A DNA stretch of 64,000 nucleotides from DSYU01 sp963827605 (lineage in GTDB: Bacteria > Chloroflexota > Anaerolineae > Anaerolineales > Anaerolineaceae). The DNA lies in contig CAWHBK010000001.1 in the NCBI GenBank assembly GCA_963827605.1, positions 806,001-870,000 on the forward strand, read 5' to 3'. A model generated the notes under the pieces. The model had not been told where the DNA came from, searched no databases, and saw only the letters and a program-made list of their open reading frames with translations. The position numbers and the translations under genes are program-made. This document shows, one piece after another, positions 53,887 through 63,621 of this stretch; position 1 is the first letter of the stretch, and each line of letters opens with the position of its first letter.

Positions 53887-54827
53887 TCAACGCTAACCAA
53901 TCCCAGTCCTAAACGGCGTCGTTCCGCTTCAATATGCAAGATGCGCACCTGCACGATCTGGCCTTCAGTCAGGTAACTTTCCAGATCCTTGCGCCCTGCG
54001 GGCAGGTGGATGGTGGAAATGTGGATAAGTCCTTCCACCCCTTCTTGCAGCCGGGCAAACGCGCCAAATCGCATGATGGCAGTGATCGTAGCGGAAACCA
54101 CATCGCCGGCCTGGTAATTCTGCAGCAGCAGATCCCAGGGATTGGATTGGAGGCGCTTTAAGCTGAGCGCCACCCGCCCGTTTTCCTCTGAGATCATCAG
54201 TACCAGCGCATCCACCGGTTGGTCAACTTTGAGAATACAGGATGGATGCTGAACCCGGCCCCAGGACAGCTCGGAAACATGGATCAGCCCTTCTAGCCCG
54301 CCCAGGTCAACAAACACGCCAAAATCGGTAACGTTTGTGACGGTGCCATGTACAATTTCACCGGGTTTAAGAGTATTGAAGAGCTGGCGCCTGCGCCCTT
54401 GTCCGGCCAGGGCGGCGCGTTCCGACAGCACGATCCGCTCCTGAGATGGCTCGCACTCGATCACCTTTAGCTCGAGAGTGCGGCCCACATAATCGTTCAA
54501 GACCTGGCGACGCTCATCTTCCCCGGCATTACAAGGCATATCCACGAGATGCGAAACCGGCACAAAGCCCTGGATTCCCTCGGCTTGCACGAGTACACCG
54601 CCACGGTTATACCCGTATACCTGCAATGAAACGACTTCGTCTTTCTCGTAAAGACCCTGCACTCGCTTCCAATCAACCGTCACCAGGCCGGTAGGGGGCA
54701 CCTTAGGCAATGTTGATTTTTGGGTTGAGGCGTAGGCTTCTTCATCCGCCAATACGGAAGCCCACCAGCCCTCATCCATATCTGGTTTCTGATCCCCTAT
54801 ATCAGACACATATCGCTTTGAAAGCAT
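53883..54827 (-). CDS. S1 RNA-binding domain protein (ribosomal protein S1-like)
   Basis: A 314-residue protein with three S1-type OB folds: about 60-130 (EVVSLQVYGYNRGGVLVQAE, FVPVSHLV), about 148-215 (GEIVHGTVTNVTDFGVFVDL, GGLEGLIHVSELSW) and about 235-305 (GDVVSATITAIMRFGAFARL, EGLIHISTIHLPAG). The layout resembles short ribosomal protein S1 homologs of Gram-positives and Chloroflexota, which help mRNA loading. The start at 54827 has GGAGGTGGGTAA, a strong ribosome binding site. Its stop overlaps the ftsK start, so the genes are translationally coupled. Intact. Confidence 0.85.
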   Translation of the reverse strand: MLSKRYVSDIGDQKPDMDEGWWASVLADEEAYASTQKSTLPKVPPTGLVTVDWKRVQGLYEKDEVVSLQVYGYNRGGVLVQAEGIQGFVPVSHLVDMPCNAGEDERRQVLNDYVGRTLELKVIECEPSQERIVLSERAALAGQGRRRQLFNTLKPGEIVHGTVTNVTDFGVFVDLGGLEGLIHVSELSWGRVQHPSCILKVDQPVDALVLMISEENGRVALSLKRLQSNPWDLLLQNYQAGDVVSATITAIMRFGAFARLQEGVEGLIHISTIHLPAGRKDLESYLTEGQIVQVRILHIEAERRRLGLGLVSVE

Positions 54828-54906
54828 TTACCCACCTCCCGGCAGATACTTATTTTTCACAGATAAAAGATGGAACACTATCACCATACGCATACTTGTA
54901 CAAATG

Positions 54907-56843
54907 TCAACCGGCGGTTTCCTTTCTTGCCTCCACCTCCATCTCGCCGATGGTCCTGGCAACGGCTTCAACTGCAATACGCTGCTTACGATATAAGTCG
55001 GCCTCCGACATCGCCAGCCGAAGTGCAACTTCGCGAACTTTTCGACCTTCAAGAAATTTCATCTCAAGAATATTATACAGGATCCACTCCGCTGTGAAAC
55101 GTCTTTCTCCCTCTGGACGAGTACGTTCGATTGCTTCCCGCAAGAATTGCGCGCAGTGCATTGGCATTGTTCCCGTCATGCTCTTCGAGTGCATTCTGTA
55201 CTATTTTAAACCGCATCATGGGATTTTGGGTTAACTTTGGCCCACCCCAATAATGCGAAAGCGCATCTTTCACCCACTCCGCCAGATCGCCATCTTTTGG
55301 CAGAATTTCTTCATCTTCCAACAGGCTGCCCCGATTATATTGTCCGGCAGCGCGCAGTCGTTGGATCAAGTCCACGCCGGTTGAGAGTGCGTCCAATGAA
55401 AGGAAGATTTTTTGCTGAATGCGCCGGCTTTGTAACGCCAGGGAAGCGCGTTCGGACAGTGTCTCCATCGCCTGGGCCTGTTCCTCATCCAGCGTTCTGT
55501 TCGCCGCGCCACTGATCCCCAGCAGACCAATCAATTCGGGTTTTTCCGGTGTCCCGTTGAGCAGCGGAAATAGATAATCGTCGCCCCACGAGAACAAGTC
55601 GGTGTGCAGCTGAGTCTCATATACTCTCTGGAGCAAATCGTCCGTAATCTCCTCCTGGGACGTTTCCTCGTGGAAACGCGTCCGCCCGGTTGTCACGACC
55701 AGTTCCAGGCCATCGGCGTTCAATGCGGCCACATACCCACCCTTTGATTGAAGCAGGTCGCAAGCAGTTGCTAACACCATTTCAAAGAACTGCTTGAGAT
55801 CATTACTGGTGAGAAGCTGATTTTCCAGGCTGTGCAGCCGGTCGAGTTCAGATTTATCTTTTCCATAAAACAACCAGCGCTCGCCCAAACGGGGCAAACA
55901 GCGTGATCAGATATTCGCTGAGCAAAATCGTTCCAACCATGACGATGGGAACCAGCGCGGTATAGCTTGTTCCAAAAGCCTCTCCACCCCGGCGCGTGAG
56001 CGTAGCTGCCGTTAAGGTAAGACTGGCGGTGAAAGGGCCGCGCATGATCCATTTAAACAGGCGGATGCTGACCACCCGCTCCGGCCAGGAGACGCCAAAA
56101 AAGGCCACCGCATAGGCCATCACCACCAAAAGCACGCCTACGAGGATAGACGTCAGAACAGACAGCGACCAGAAGGTCAACTGGTGACGCGCAGCAAAAT
56201 TCGGCCCATACGGCAGGAATGGGAAAGCGCCCAGCGCCGGGGCAATCGAGCCCATAATCAGGTAAAGCATCCGCCGGCGGGTGGCTGTGGTTGTGGTACG
56301 GCGGTAGGCGCGCACGAAATTTATCCACGAGATAATGATTACGCCAATATACAGGCCCACAAAAATATCGGTGAATAAGGTCGGCTGCAAGTGCGGCGCC
56401 GGGGGGGTGTCCATAATTACCGGGCCAATCAGGTATGAAAAAGGCAGGCCGAAGACAAAGATCACCGAACCGATGTACGCCAGGCGAACGGCCCAGCGCC
56501 GCCGCCCCCGGCTGGGCTTTCCGGTTGTTGACAAAAGCGCATCTGAAAAGTGCAGGTAGGCCGTCGGCAGGAAAACAATGCCAACCCACTGCAAATGCAG
56601 CCAGAAGGTTATCCAGGCTGGCGTGTTTTCGATGCTGCCAATGGCTTCAGCCGTATAGACAGTGACCGTAAAAATGAGGATCAGTGCGAAGGCGCGGGCC
56701 ACCCGGTCGCGCAGATTAAAGGCCAGGGCATATAACAGGAGTGAAAAACCTGTAATCGCGATCCCCGCCGTCAGGATTTCACTGAGTGTCTTTAAAAATA
56801 CCTGCAAACTGGCCTGCCAGCCGATCATAATCAACCGATCCAA
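54907..56843 (-). CDS. 7TM sensor / GAF / HTH regulator, frameshifted
   Basis: About 645 residues once three frames are joined. Residues 1-240 form seven membrane helices, resembling the 7TM sensor of histidine kinases (ITGFSLLLYALAFNLRDRVA, WVGIVFLPTAYLHFSDALL). The frame changes near 55890 (LITLFAP, then RLGERWLFYGKDKSELDRLH). About 330-500 is a GAF domain (KQFFEMVLATACDLLQSKGG, ALNADGLELVVTTGRTRF). After a frame change near 55150, EAIERTRPEGERRFTAEWIL and REVALRLAMSEADLYRKQRI form a helical C-terminal region with an HTH look. No HATPase or EAL/GGDEF domain is present, so it is not a kinase. A membrane-bound transcription regulator is possible. Confidence 0.65.
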
Positions 56844-56846
56844 TCA

Positions 56847-57391
56847 CTACCGCAGCATACGGGAAAAGAATAACGCTATGTCCTGGTTTGCAAAATAATG
56901 GTCGTTATATCCGCAAAACTCGTACCCCAGCTTGCGCGCCATCTGGATAGCCGGGTGGTTCTTCGATTGCATCTCCAGGATGGCCTTGCGAAAGCCGTGC
57001 TCCGTGCCCCATTCCTGAGACGCCAACACCAGCGCCGTACCGATGCCCTGCCGGCGCATAGTCTTCACGGACAACGCAGTCGGTGATCCATAATGTCTTT
57101 GGCGCAAACTGGTCGGAGAGACCAATATACCCAACCGGTATCTGGGAAATAAAGGCCACCAGCACCGCCTGGTAGCGCGACCAGTTATCCTGGTTCAACA
57201 ATGGGTGCGAACCAGCATACTCGACGCGCACCGGGCGCGGGAGCCGTGTCTGGCGGAAATTAATCACAATCTGCCCATCTTCAAGCAAGCGGTCCATTTG
57301 CCATACGTATAAACTCTGGTAGGTATGTTCAATGGTTACCAGGGTATCTTAGATCATTAACTTCCGCGGGCCGGATTTCAATTTCAGGCAT
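56847..57391 (-). CDS. GNAT family N-acetyltransferase, frameshifted
   Basis: About 180 residues. The start at 57391 has GGAG six bases upstream and reads MPEIEIRPAEVNDL. The frame changes near 57345, then LVTIEHTYQSLYVWQMDRLL and YQAVLVAFISQIPVGYIGLS follow. A second change near 57060 leads to MRRQGIGTALVLASQEWGTE, the acetyl-CoA motif A (Q/RxxGxG/A), and MQSKNHPAIQMARKLGYEFC (motif B). The domain order is that of a single GNAT. The acceptor is unknown. It lies 18 bases downstream of the next gene and three bases before the 7TM sensor gene on the same strand, so it is part of an operon. Confidence 0.8.
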
Positions 57392-57409
57392 TCACACTCC
57401 AAAAGTCTT

Positions 57410-58099
57410 TTAAGGGTGAACGACTCTGACCGGGATCACACAGGCTGGAAAGAGATTGTTCTGGTTATCGGTTACCACCAGGCGAAGCAAGTAATCGCCA
57501 GGCGGGCGTTGATCAATATACCAGAAGCCAATCTCGCCTTCTACTTTTGGTTGGTCTCCACCCGCAATCGTGGTCCAAAGGTCTTCTCCCTGTTTCGAGA
57601 ACTCATACTTGTAAAACCCCAGGTTTGGAACGTTCACCGTTCCTTTCAATAAGATATTTGCGCTGATTTCATCTCCCGATTTTGGGGATATCCATTCAAT
57701 CTGACCCGGAATACAGCCCTCCTGTATGGCTGGACTTGTCGCGGTTGCGAGCGGGTCACCCGACGAGGCAGTCGCGGCTTCCGCCGCGACCGGCAGCGTC
57801 ACCGTGGGAGTAGCCAGCACATCCAGGGTCGCGGTTGGAAAAGCCGCCATCTGCGGGTAACTCGGCGCTACAAAAGAAACGACGACAAACTCCATAAAAA
57901 TAAAAAGCACCAGCAAAACAAGAACAGTGAGCGCGGTTGAAAAACGACGCTGCGCAATCTCGCGCTCTAACCCGAATACAGATCCTTGCCACGTTCTCCA
58001 GGCGGAAATTAGTCGTTGAAGAGGGAAAAACGCAACCACTCCCAAAAAGATATAAATCCAGATTTCAAACTTTTGCAAAAAAGGAAGAAGCTCTTCCAT
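57410..58099 (-). CDS. Hypothetical membrane protein with a C-terminal Ig-like domain
   Basis: A 229-residue protein. Two membrane helices lie at about 12-30 (IWIYIFLGVVAFFPLQRLIS) and 55-75 (TALTVLVLLVLFIFMEFVVV), with a short charged loop between. Residues 80-130 are an Ala/Thr/Pro spacer. The external domain at 130-229 (GQIEWISPKSGDEISANILL, KYEFSKQGEDLW, YIDQRPPGDYLLRLVVTDNQ) is beta-rich and has two Cys (in EGCIPGQ and FPACVIPV) that could form a disulphide. I know of no defined function. It is between the purine nucleoside phosphorylase and GNAT genes on the same strand. Confidence 0.7.
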   Translation of the reverse strand: MEELLPFLQKFEIWIYIFLGVVAFFPLQRLISAWRTWQGSVFGLEREIAQRRFSTALTVLVLLVLFIFMEFVVVSFVAPSYPQMAAFPTATLDVLATPTVTLPVAAEAATASSGDPLATATSPAIQEGCIPGQIEWISPKSGDEISANILLKGTVNVPNLGFYKYEFSKQGEDLWTTIAGGDQPKVEGEIGFWYIDQRPPGDYLLRLVVTDNQNNLFPACVIPVRVVHP

Positions 58100-58120
58100 A
58101 GCATCACAGACAGCCAGGCA

Positions 58121-58958
58121 TTACAGCCATCCAAGAACATTCTGTATAATTGCTTGCAGCTTGGGAACAATGATCTGCCCGGCTTGCAGCACTTCCTGGT
58201 GGGTCGTTAGCGTACTCCCATCTAAATTCGCTTTATTACTGATCCCCGAAAGGCCCAGCACGCGCATCGAAGCATGGTGAGCGACAATTACCTCGGGCAC
58301 CGTAGACATTCCAACCGCGTCCGATCCGATGGTGCGTAGAAAGCGTAAATCGGCTGGCGTTTCAAAGGATGGGCCGGATAGGCCGGCATAGACACCTTCG
58401 CGCAGGGTAATTCCATTCTGTTTGGCAGCGCGGCGGGCCAGTTCCATCAGCGCCCGATCATATGCCTGGCTCATATCCGGAAAGCGCGGGCCAAACACTT
58501 CCAGGTTCGGTCCCCGCAGCGGGTTCAGGCCGGTCATTCCGACCAGGCTGATATGGTCGGTAATCAGCATAACATCGCCCGGTTCAAACCCAGGGTTGAT
58601 TGCCCCAGCAGCGTTGGTGACGATCAGCGTTTCTACACCCAGGCGCTTCATGACGCGCACCGGCAGGGTTACTTCCGCCATGGAGTAACCTTCATAGTAA
58701 TGCGCGCGCCCCTGCTGGACCAAAACCGGCGCGCCCATCAGCTGACCGATAACCAGGCGGCCTTTGTGGCCTTCTACTGTGGATTGAGGCCAGAAGCGGA
58801 ATATCCTGGTAGGGAACCGAATCTGCCATTTCAATCAGATCGGCCAGGCCTCCGAGCCCCGAGCCTAAAATCAAACCGATTTTCGGCCTGTGAGCTGTCC
58901 GACCGCCAATCCGCTGCGCGGCTGCATCGATTTCATCTAATGTAAAGTATTCTTTCAT
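58121..58958 (-). CDS. Purine nucleoside phosphorylase, frameshifted
   Basis: About 278 residues. It cleaves purine nucleosides with phosphate in salvage. KIGLILGSGLGGLADLIEMA carries the phosphate-binding Ser, VEGHKGRLVIG the His, LVQQGRAHYYEGYSMAEVTL the Arg and His of the active site, TLIVTNAAGAIN and YAGLSGPSFETPADLRFL the purine pocket, with VGMSTVPEVIVAHH. This is the trimeric (PNP/MTAP) type. The frame changes near 58795, after SVPYQDIP, and resumes before STVEGHKG. It lies 21 bases upstream of the membrane-protein gene. Confidence 0.9.
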
Positions 58959-59232
58959 TCTTTAAATTATATCAGAGTATATCCGAGAATCCAGAGGATG
59001 AATTTCAGCCCGCCAAATCCCTCTATGAATATTATTACACGAATTGCGGAAACCAGCGCGAATTTATTCTCGTTTTTTGATACAATGTAACAACCGCTTC
59101 AAAAATTCGTTTTGGTAATCAGGAATGAGGCTTATTCATAGGCCATTCCTCCCTGCTTGCTATTACACACCACAGCATAAAGAACACGGCCAATTTTTCT
59201 AGCGGATTTTGGAAAAGTACCTCTTTAATAAA

Positions 59233-61558
59233 ATGCGTAAAGATCCTGAGCCATTCGAAGAAATATCTACACCAACGGCCTACCTTCTGGATGCGCCGGA
59301 AGTGACCGGTCTTTGCACATCCCATCTTGAAGAGCAGCCATCCCTCCCCGCCCAAACCCACCCCGAGCTTTCCGATTCTGCCGCCGATTTAAGCAAACAG
59401 GTTGAAATTCTCTCGCACCAGTTAGCGGAAGAACGCCAGCAGTTAGCCAACGAGCGCATGGTCAACCAGCGCCTGATGTCCTTAAAAGACTTTGGGCAGG
59501 AGCTGGAAAACACATCCGATCCTGAGTTGACCGCTCAGAACATGGCAAAAACACTCCTGAACCTGCTGGGCTGCGGGCTGGTCTGCATTTTTAACTATCA
59601 GATGGATGAGCAGCGCTACAAACTGTTAACCTGCACAGGGCCGGCCGCGCATTTTGTCCCAAATGGGTATTCCCCAAACGAAAATTTCCCGGTCATTGCC
59701 CAGGCAATCCGGCAGAAAATTGTCGTGATGGATCGTGATTTTCTGGATGCCAGCCGGCCGCTGCTGATTGGCGACCAGTCTTTCCCGTCTGTGCTCGCGG
59801 CGCCGCTTTTACGGCGCGGGGTGCCACGCGGTTTGATCCTCCTCGCCGATACCGCTGAACACGCCTTTACCGCTGTCGAAGTCCCGCTTGTAGAAGCGGC
59901 GGCGAGCCACCTGCTCAATGCCTGGGACTTCAGCATACAAAATGAAGCGCTGACCGAATTCGTCCAGACGGTGACGATGATGTCTGTGGTTCAGGAGACA
60001 GGCAGTCTCCTGGAGCGGATTGCCTCCATCGCCCGCCGCACTCTGAATGCAAGCTATACCCTGGTTGCCATCCGTAACCAGCAAGAATGGCTGATGCGCG
60101 GATCTGGGCGAGCACCGCAAATACTCCGCGCTTTGCAAAACGGAGCATCCTCGTTTTTGGATCAGGCGCTAAAATCGCCCTATACGTTCCGCATGAGTGA
60201 TTTGCGCCGGGATAAGCGCTCCGCATTGATCCCGCTCGATTCTCCCGATCTTTGCTCGCTGCTGGCCAGTCCGATCCGGATGAATGGCCTGACCACGGGA
60301 ATCCTGCTCGCTTTCGGGAAAAGGCCTACGCCCAGTTTTACCGACCTGGATGTGTTCCTGGCCGAGCGGCTGGCGGAACAGGCCGCGGTAAACCTGGAAA
60401 GTTGTTATCTCAACCAGGAACTGCGCGCCAATTTGAAAACCACGCAACTGCTTTACGATCTTAGCCTGAGCATAACCAAAGCGGAGAGCCTGACCGATGC
60501 GGCCCGCGCCATCGGGCGGACGGCTTACCGGTTGATGCAGGCGCGCAAATGCGGGTTGATCCTGTTCTCAACCTCGGGCCAGGTGGAAGCGGAAGTGCGC
60601 TTTCCATCCGACGATCCTTCCATTTCCCATCCCTACCGCTTGATCCAGCAGGCCGTCGACAGCCGCCAAACCATATACCTTTCGGAGAACCAATAACATT
60701 TTAAAAAGCGCGACACCCATCCAAACCATGCGGCGCTGCTATGGAGCCCTTTGGATGGAATTCGTCGAAGAGAACGAGGACAACCGCCACCCGACGGAAG
60801 AAATCCGGATCCTGGTCAACCAGGCCGCCGTGGCCCTCGAGCGTTCCATATTGCTCGAAGAAACCCGCCAACAGGCCAATGACATCGCCCGCGCGTACGA
60901 AGACCTCCTCTATGGCCTGACCCGCGCATTAGATGCGCGCGACCGGGACACCGAGTGGCACAGCAAGCGGGTCGAAGATATGTCCGTCCGGTTAGGCGCT
61001 GAAATGGGGCTGTCTGGAAGCGATCTGCAGGTGCTTAAACGCGGCGCCCTGCTGCATGACATTGGAAAAATCGGTGTGCCGGATGGGATCTTACACAAAC
61101 CTGGTCCGCTGGACGATAACGAGTGGCAGGAAATGCGCCAGCACCCCCAGAAAGGCGCGGAGATCATTCAAGAAATCCCCGCCCTGCGTGACGCGCTGCC
61201 GGTAATCGCATTCCACCAGGAGCGCTGGGATGGGAGTGGCTATCCCATGCATCTGCGTGGAACCGATATCCCGCTTCTGGCGCGCATATTCGCTGTGGTA
61301 GACGTGTATGATGCGCTTACCTCTGACCGCCCCTACCGGACAGCCATGACGACCGAGGAGGCACTCGAATATCTGGGCAAGCAGGCTAGCATTCACTTCG
61401 ACCCGGAAGTGGTCAACCGCTTTACCGAGATGATCCACGCCGGAATCAGTCCCGCGAACACAGGCTTGCTAAATACGGGCTCATTGGAGCTGGCAGAACA
61501 GGCGCCCGCGCTGGAGAAATCCAGAATGGATGACATCACCCCGGCGCCGGGCGCGTAA
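59233..61558 (+). CDS. GAF-domain HD-GYP phosphodiesterase, frameshifted
   Basis: About 775 residues. After a disordered start and a coiled coil (about 60-95, KQVEILSHQLAEERQQLANE), three GAF domains follow: about 100-240 (SDPELTAQNMAKTLLNLLGC), 250-400 (GSLLERIASIARRTLNASYT) and 415-560 (ESLTDAARAIGRTAYRLMQA). The frame breaks near 60690 (after IYLSEN), then ALWMEFVEENEDNRHPTEEI continues. The HD-GYP domain starts near 560: LLHDIGKIGVPDGIL (about 608), HQERWDGSGYP and VVDVYDALTSDRPYR. All HD and GYP residues are present, so cyclic-di-GMP hydrolysis regulated by ligands on the GAF domains is likely. An upstream TTG at 59209 is an alternative start; no ribosome binding site stands out. Confidence 0.85.
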
Positions 61559-61582
61559 ACGGATAATTCCCCAAAATCCTGC

Positions 61583-62619
61583 TTACAGTACCCGGCAGAA
61601 AGCCTCAATCGCGCGCTCTACCCCCGCATCGTCAATCCAATAATGGGTCACCAGGCGGAAACGCCGCGCTCCAACCGCGCCCACCCTCACGCCGTATTCC
61701 TGTAAACGCTGTACCACATCCGGGGCAGTTGCGAGCACGGCCTCATCCAGCTGGACAAAAACCATGTTGGTTGGCGGAACCTCCCGCTCAACCGTCAACC
61801 CGGCGATTCTTGCCAGCCCCTGCGCCAGCGCTTGCGCCCGGCGGTGATCTTCTTGCAGGCGGTCAACCATCTGCTCAAGGGCTACAATCCCGGCGGCGGC
61901 CAGGATACCTGCCTGGCGCATGCCGCCGCCCAGCTGCTTGCGGATGCGGCGCGCCTTATGGATAAATTCCTGGGTTCCGCACAGTACCGAACCAACCGGG
62001 GCGCACAGGCCTTTGCTCAGGCAGAAGGTGACCGAATCAGCCGCTTCCACCAGCCGCGCAGCCGGAACGCCCAGGGCAGCCGCCGCATTAAAGATGCGCG
62101 CGCCGTCCAGGTGAATTTTTAATCCAAGCTCGCGCGCCAGCTTGTTTCACCTGGTTCATATAATCCAGAGACAGCGGCACACCCCCACAGCGATTGTGCG
62201 TATTTTCCAGTGTGATCAGGCGCGAAGTGGGGTAATGCGGATCGTCGCTGCGATAAGCAGCGCGGATGTCTTCCAGGCGCAGCGTGCCGTCCGGCTGGGT
62301 AGGCAGCGCATACGGGTGTACGCCGCCCAAAGCAGCAATCCCACCGCCTTCGAACAGGAAGGTATGCCCCAGGTTCCCCAGGATCACCTCATCCCCGCGC
62401 CCGCAGTGCGCTCAGCACCGCGGTCAGGTTGCCCATCGTCCCGGAAGGGACAAACAACCCGGCTTCTTTCCCCATCCGCTCGGCAGCCATTTCCTGCAGG
62501 CGGTTGATGGTCGGGTCTTCGCCAAACACATCATCCCCCACCTCTGCATCGGCCATCGCCGCGCGCATCTCGGGCGTCGGCTGAGTAACGGTATCAGAGC
62601 GTAAATCAACAATTTCCAT
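61583..62619 (-). CDS. Low-specificity threonine aldolase, frameshifted
   Basis: About 345 residues. A PLP enzyme that splits threonine/allo-threonine into glycine and acetaldehyde. The start MEIVDLRSDTVTQPTPEMRA is characteristic, then EVGDDVFGEDPTINRLQEMA and GLFVPSGTMGNLTAVL. A frame change near 62395 leads to VILGNLGHTFLFEGGGIAAL, and one near 62140 to LKIHLDGARIFNAAAALGVP. The PLP Lys is in TFCLSKGLCAPVGSVLCG. The rest, GGGMRQAGILAAAGIVALEQ, matches the family. Convergent with the HD-GYP gene (24 bases). Confidence 0.87.
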
Positions 62620-62637
62620 CAGAAACTCCAGGTAATT

Positions 62638-62686
62638 TTTGAGGGGTTGATTTCGGCTGCGTTGCAGCCGAAATCAACCCCTCAAA
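62638..62686. repeat. 23-bp perfect palindrome between rluD and threonine aldolase
   Basis: GAGGGGTTGATTTCGGCTGC (62641-62660) pairs perfectly with its complement at 62664-62683 around a 3-base loop, and three more T-A pairs extend the stem on each side. There is no clear T-run on the minus strand, the direction of both flanking genes. It could limit read-through or be a REP-like repeat. Confidence 0.55.
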
Positions 62687-62694
62687 CCTTTTCT

Positions 62695-63621
62695 TTATCC
62701 TCTTGATCTTAAGAAGTCGAGAACCTGTTGAAGGTCGGGCGGCAGGGGGGCTTCGAAGGTGCGCGGGACGGTTTCGCCGGGTAGGAGAATGGTCAGGCGG
62801 CCGGCATGCAGAAACTGCCGGGCGATGGGCAGGCTGGGACTCTTCCGTCCATAAACGGAATCGCCCACAATCGGACAGTCGATAAAGGCCAGGTGCAGGC
62901 GAATTTGGTGCGTGCGCCCGGTTTCGGGATGCACCTCGAGCAGGGTATGGTTGGGAAACGATTCAAGCGTGTAGTATTCGCTGGCAGCCGCGCGTCCCTT
63001 CGCGTCAGCGACAATCGCCATCTGCTTGCGGGAGGAGGAATTGCGCCCGATCGCCGCTTCAATGCGGCCCTTGGGAGTAGGCGGATGACCATCGCACAGC
63101 GCCTGGTATATCTTGCGCACCTTCCGCACGCGGAACTGGTCCTGCAGCCAATGAAGGGTTGGATCGTTCTTGGCCACCAGGATCAATCCCGAAGTGTCCT
63201 TGTCCAGGCGATGGACGATACCCGGGCGCAGATCGCCGCCGATGCCTTCCATATCCGGGTCATGCGCCAGAACGGCGTTCACCAGCGTGCCCTGCGCGTG
63301 CCCCGCGGCCGGGTGAACCACCATCCCCGCGGGTTTGTTAATCACCATCAGGTCGGTGTTTTCAAAGATAATATTCAGCTGAATATCTTCGGCGACCAGT
63401 TCGGTTGGCTGCTGGGAAGGAATCATCACCTGTACCTGGCTGCCTGGTTCCATCGGATAACTCACTTTGGTGACCACGCTGCCGTCAACCTGAACCAGGC
63501 CGTCCTTGATCAGCGCCTGCAGCCGCGAACGGGATAACTCTGGCAGGCAGCGCACCAGGAACTTATCAATGCGTCCGGCTTCTTTTTCATCGTATTCGAA
63601 ATGTACGGTTTGGATATCCAT
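62695..63621 (-). CDS. rluD: RluA family pseudouridine synthase (RluD-like)
   Basis: A 308-residue intact protein. Residues 10-75 are an S4 domain (RIDKFLVRCLPELSRSRLQA). The catalytic domain carries DLMVINKPAGMVVHPAAGHA and PGIVHRLDKDTSGLILVAKN with the catalytic Asp of HRLDKDTSG, then KIYQALCDGHPPTPKG and LLEVHPETGRTHQIRLHLAF. It is similar in length and layout to RluD, which modifies 23S rRNA helix 69. Its start overlaps the lspA stop by one base. Confidence 0.9.
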   Translation of the reverse strand: MDIQTVHFEYDEKEAGRIDKFLVRCLPELSRSRLQALIKDGLVQVDGSVVTKVSYPMEPGSQVQVMIPSQQPTELVAEDIQLNIIFENTDLMVINKPAGMVVHPAAGHAQGTLVNAVLAHDPDMEGIGGDLRPGIVHRLDKDTSGLILVAKNDPTLHWLQDQFRVRKVRKIYQALCDGHPPTPKGRIEAAIGRNSSSRKQMAIVADAKGRAAASEYYTLESFPNHTLLEVHPETGRTHQIRLHLAFIDCPIVGDSVYGRKSPSLPIARQFLHAGRLTILLPGETVPRTFEAPLPPDLQQVLDFLRSRG

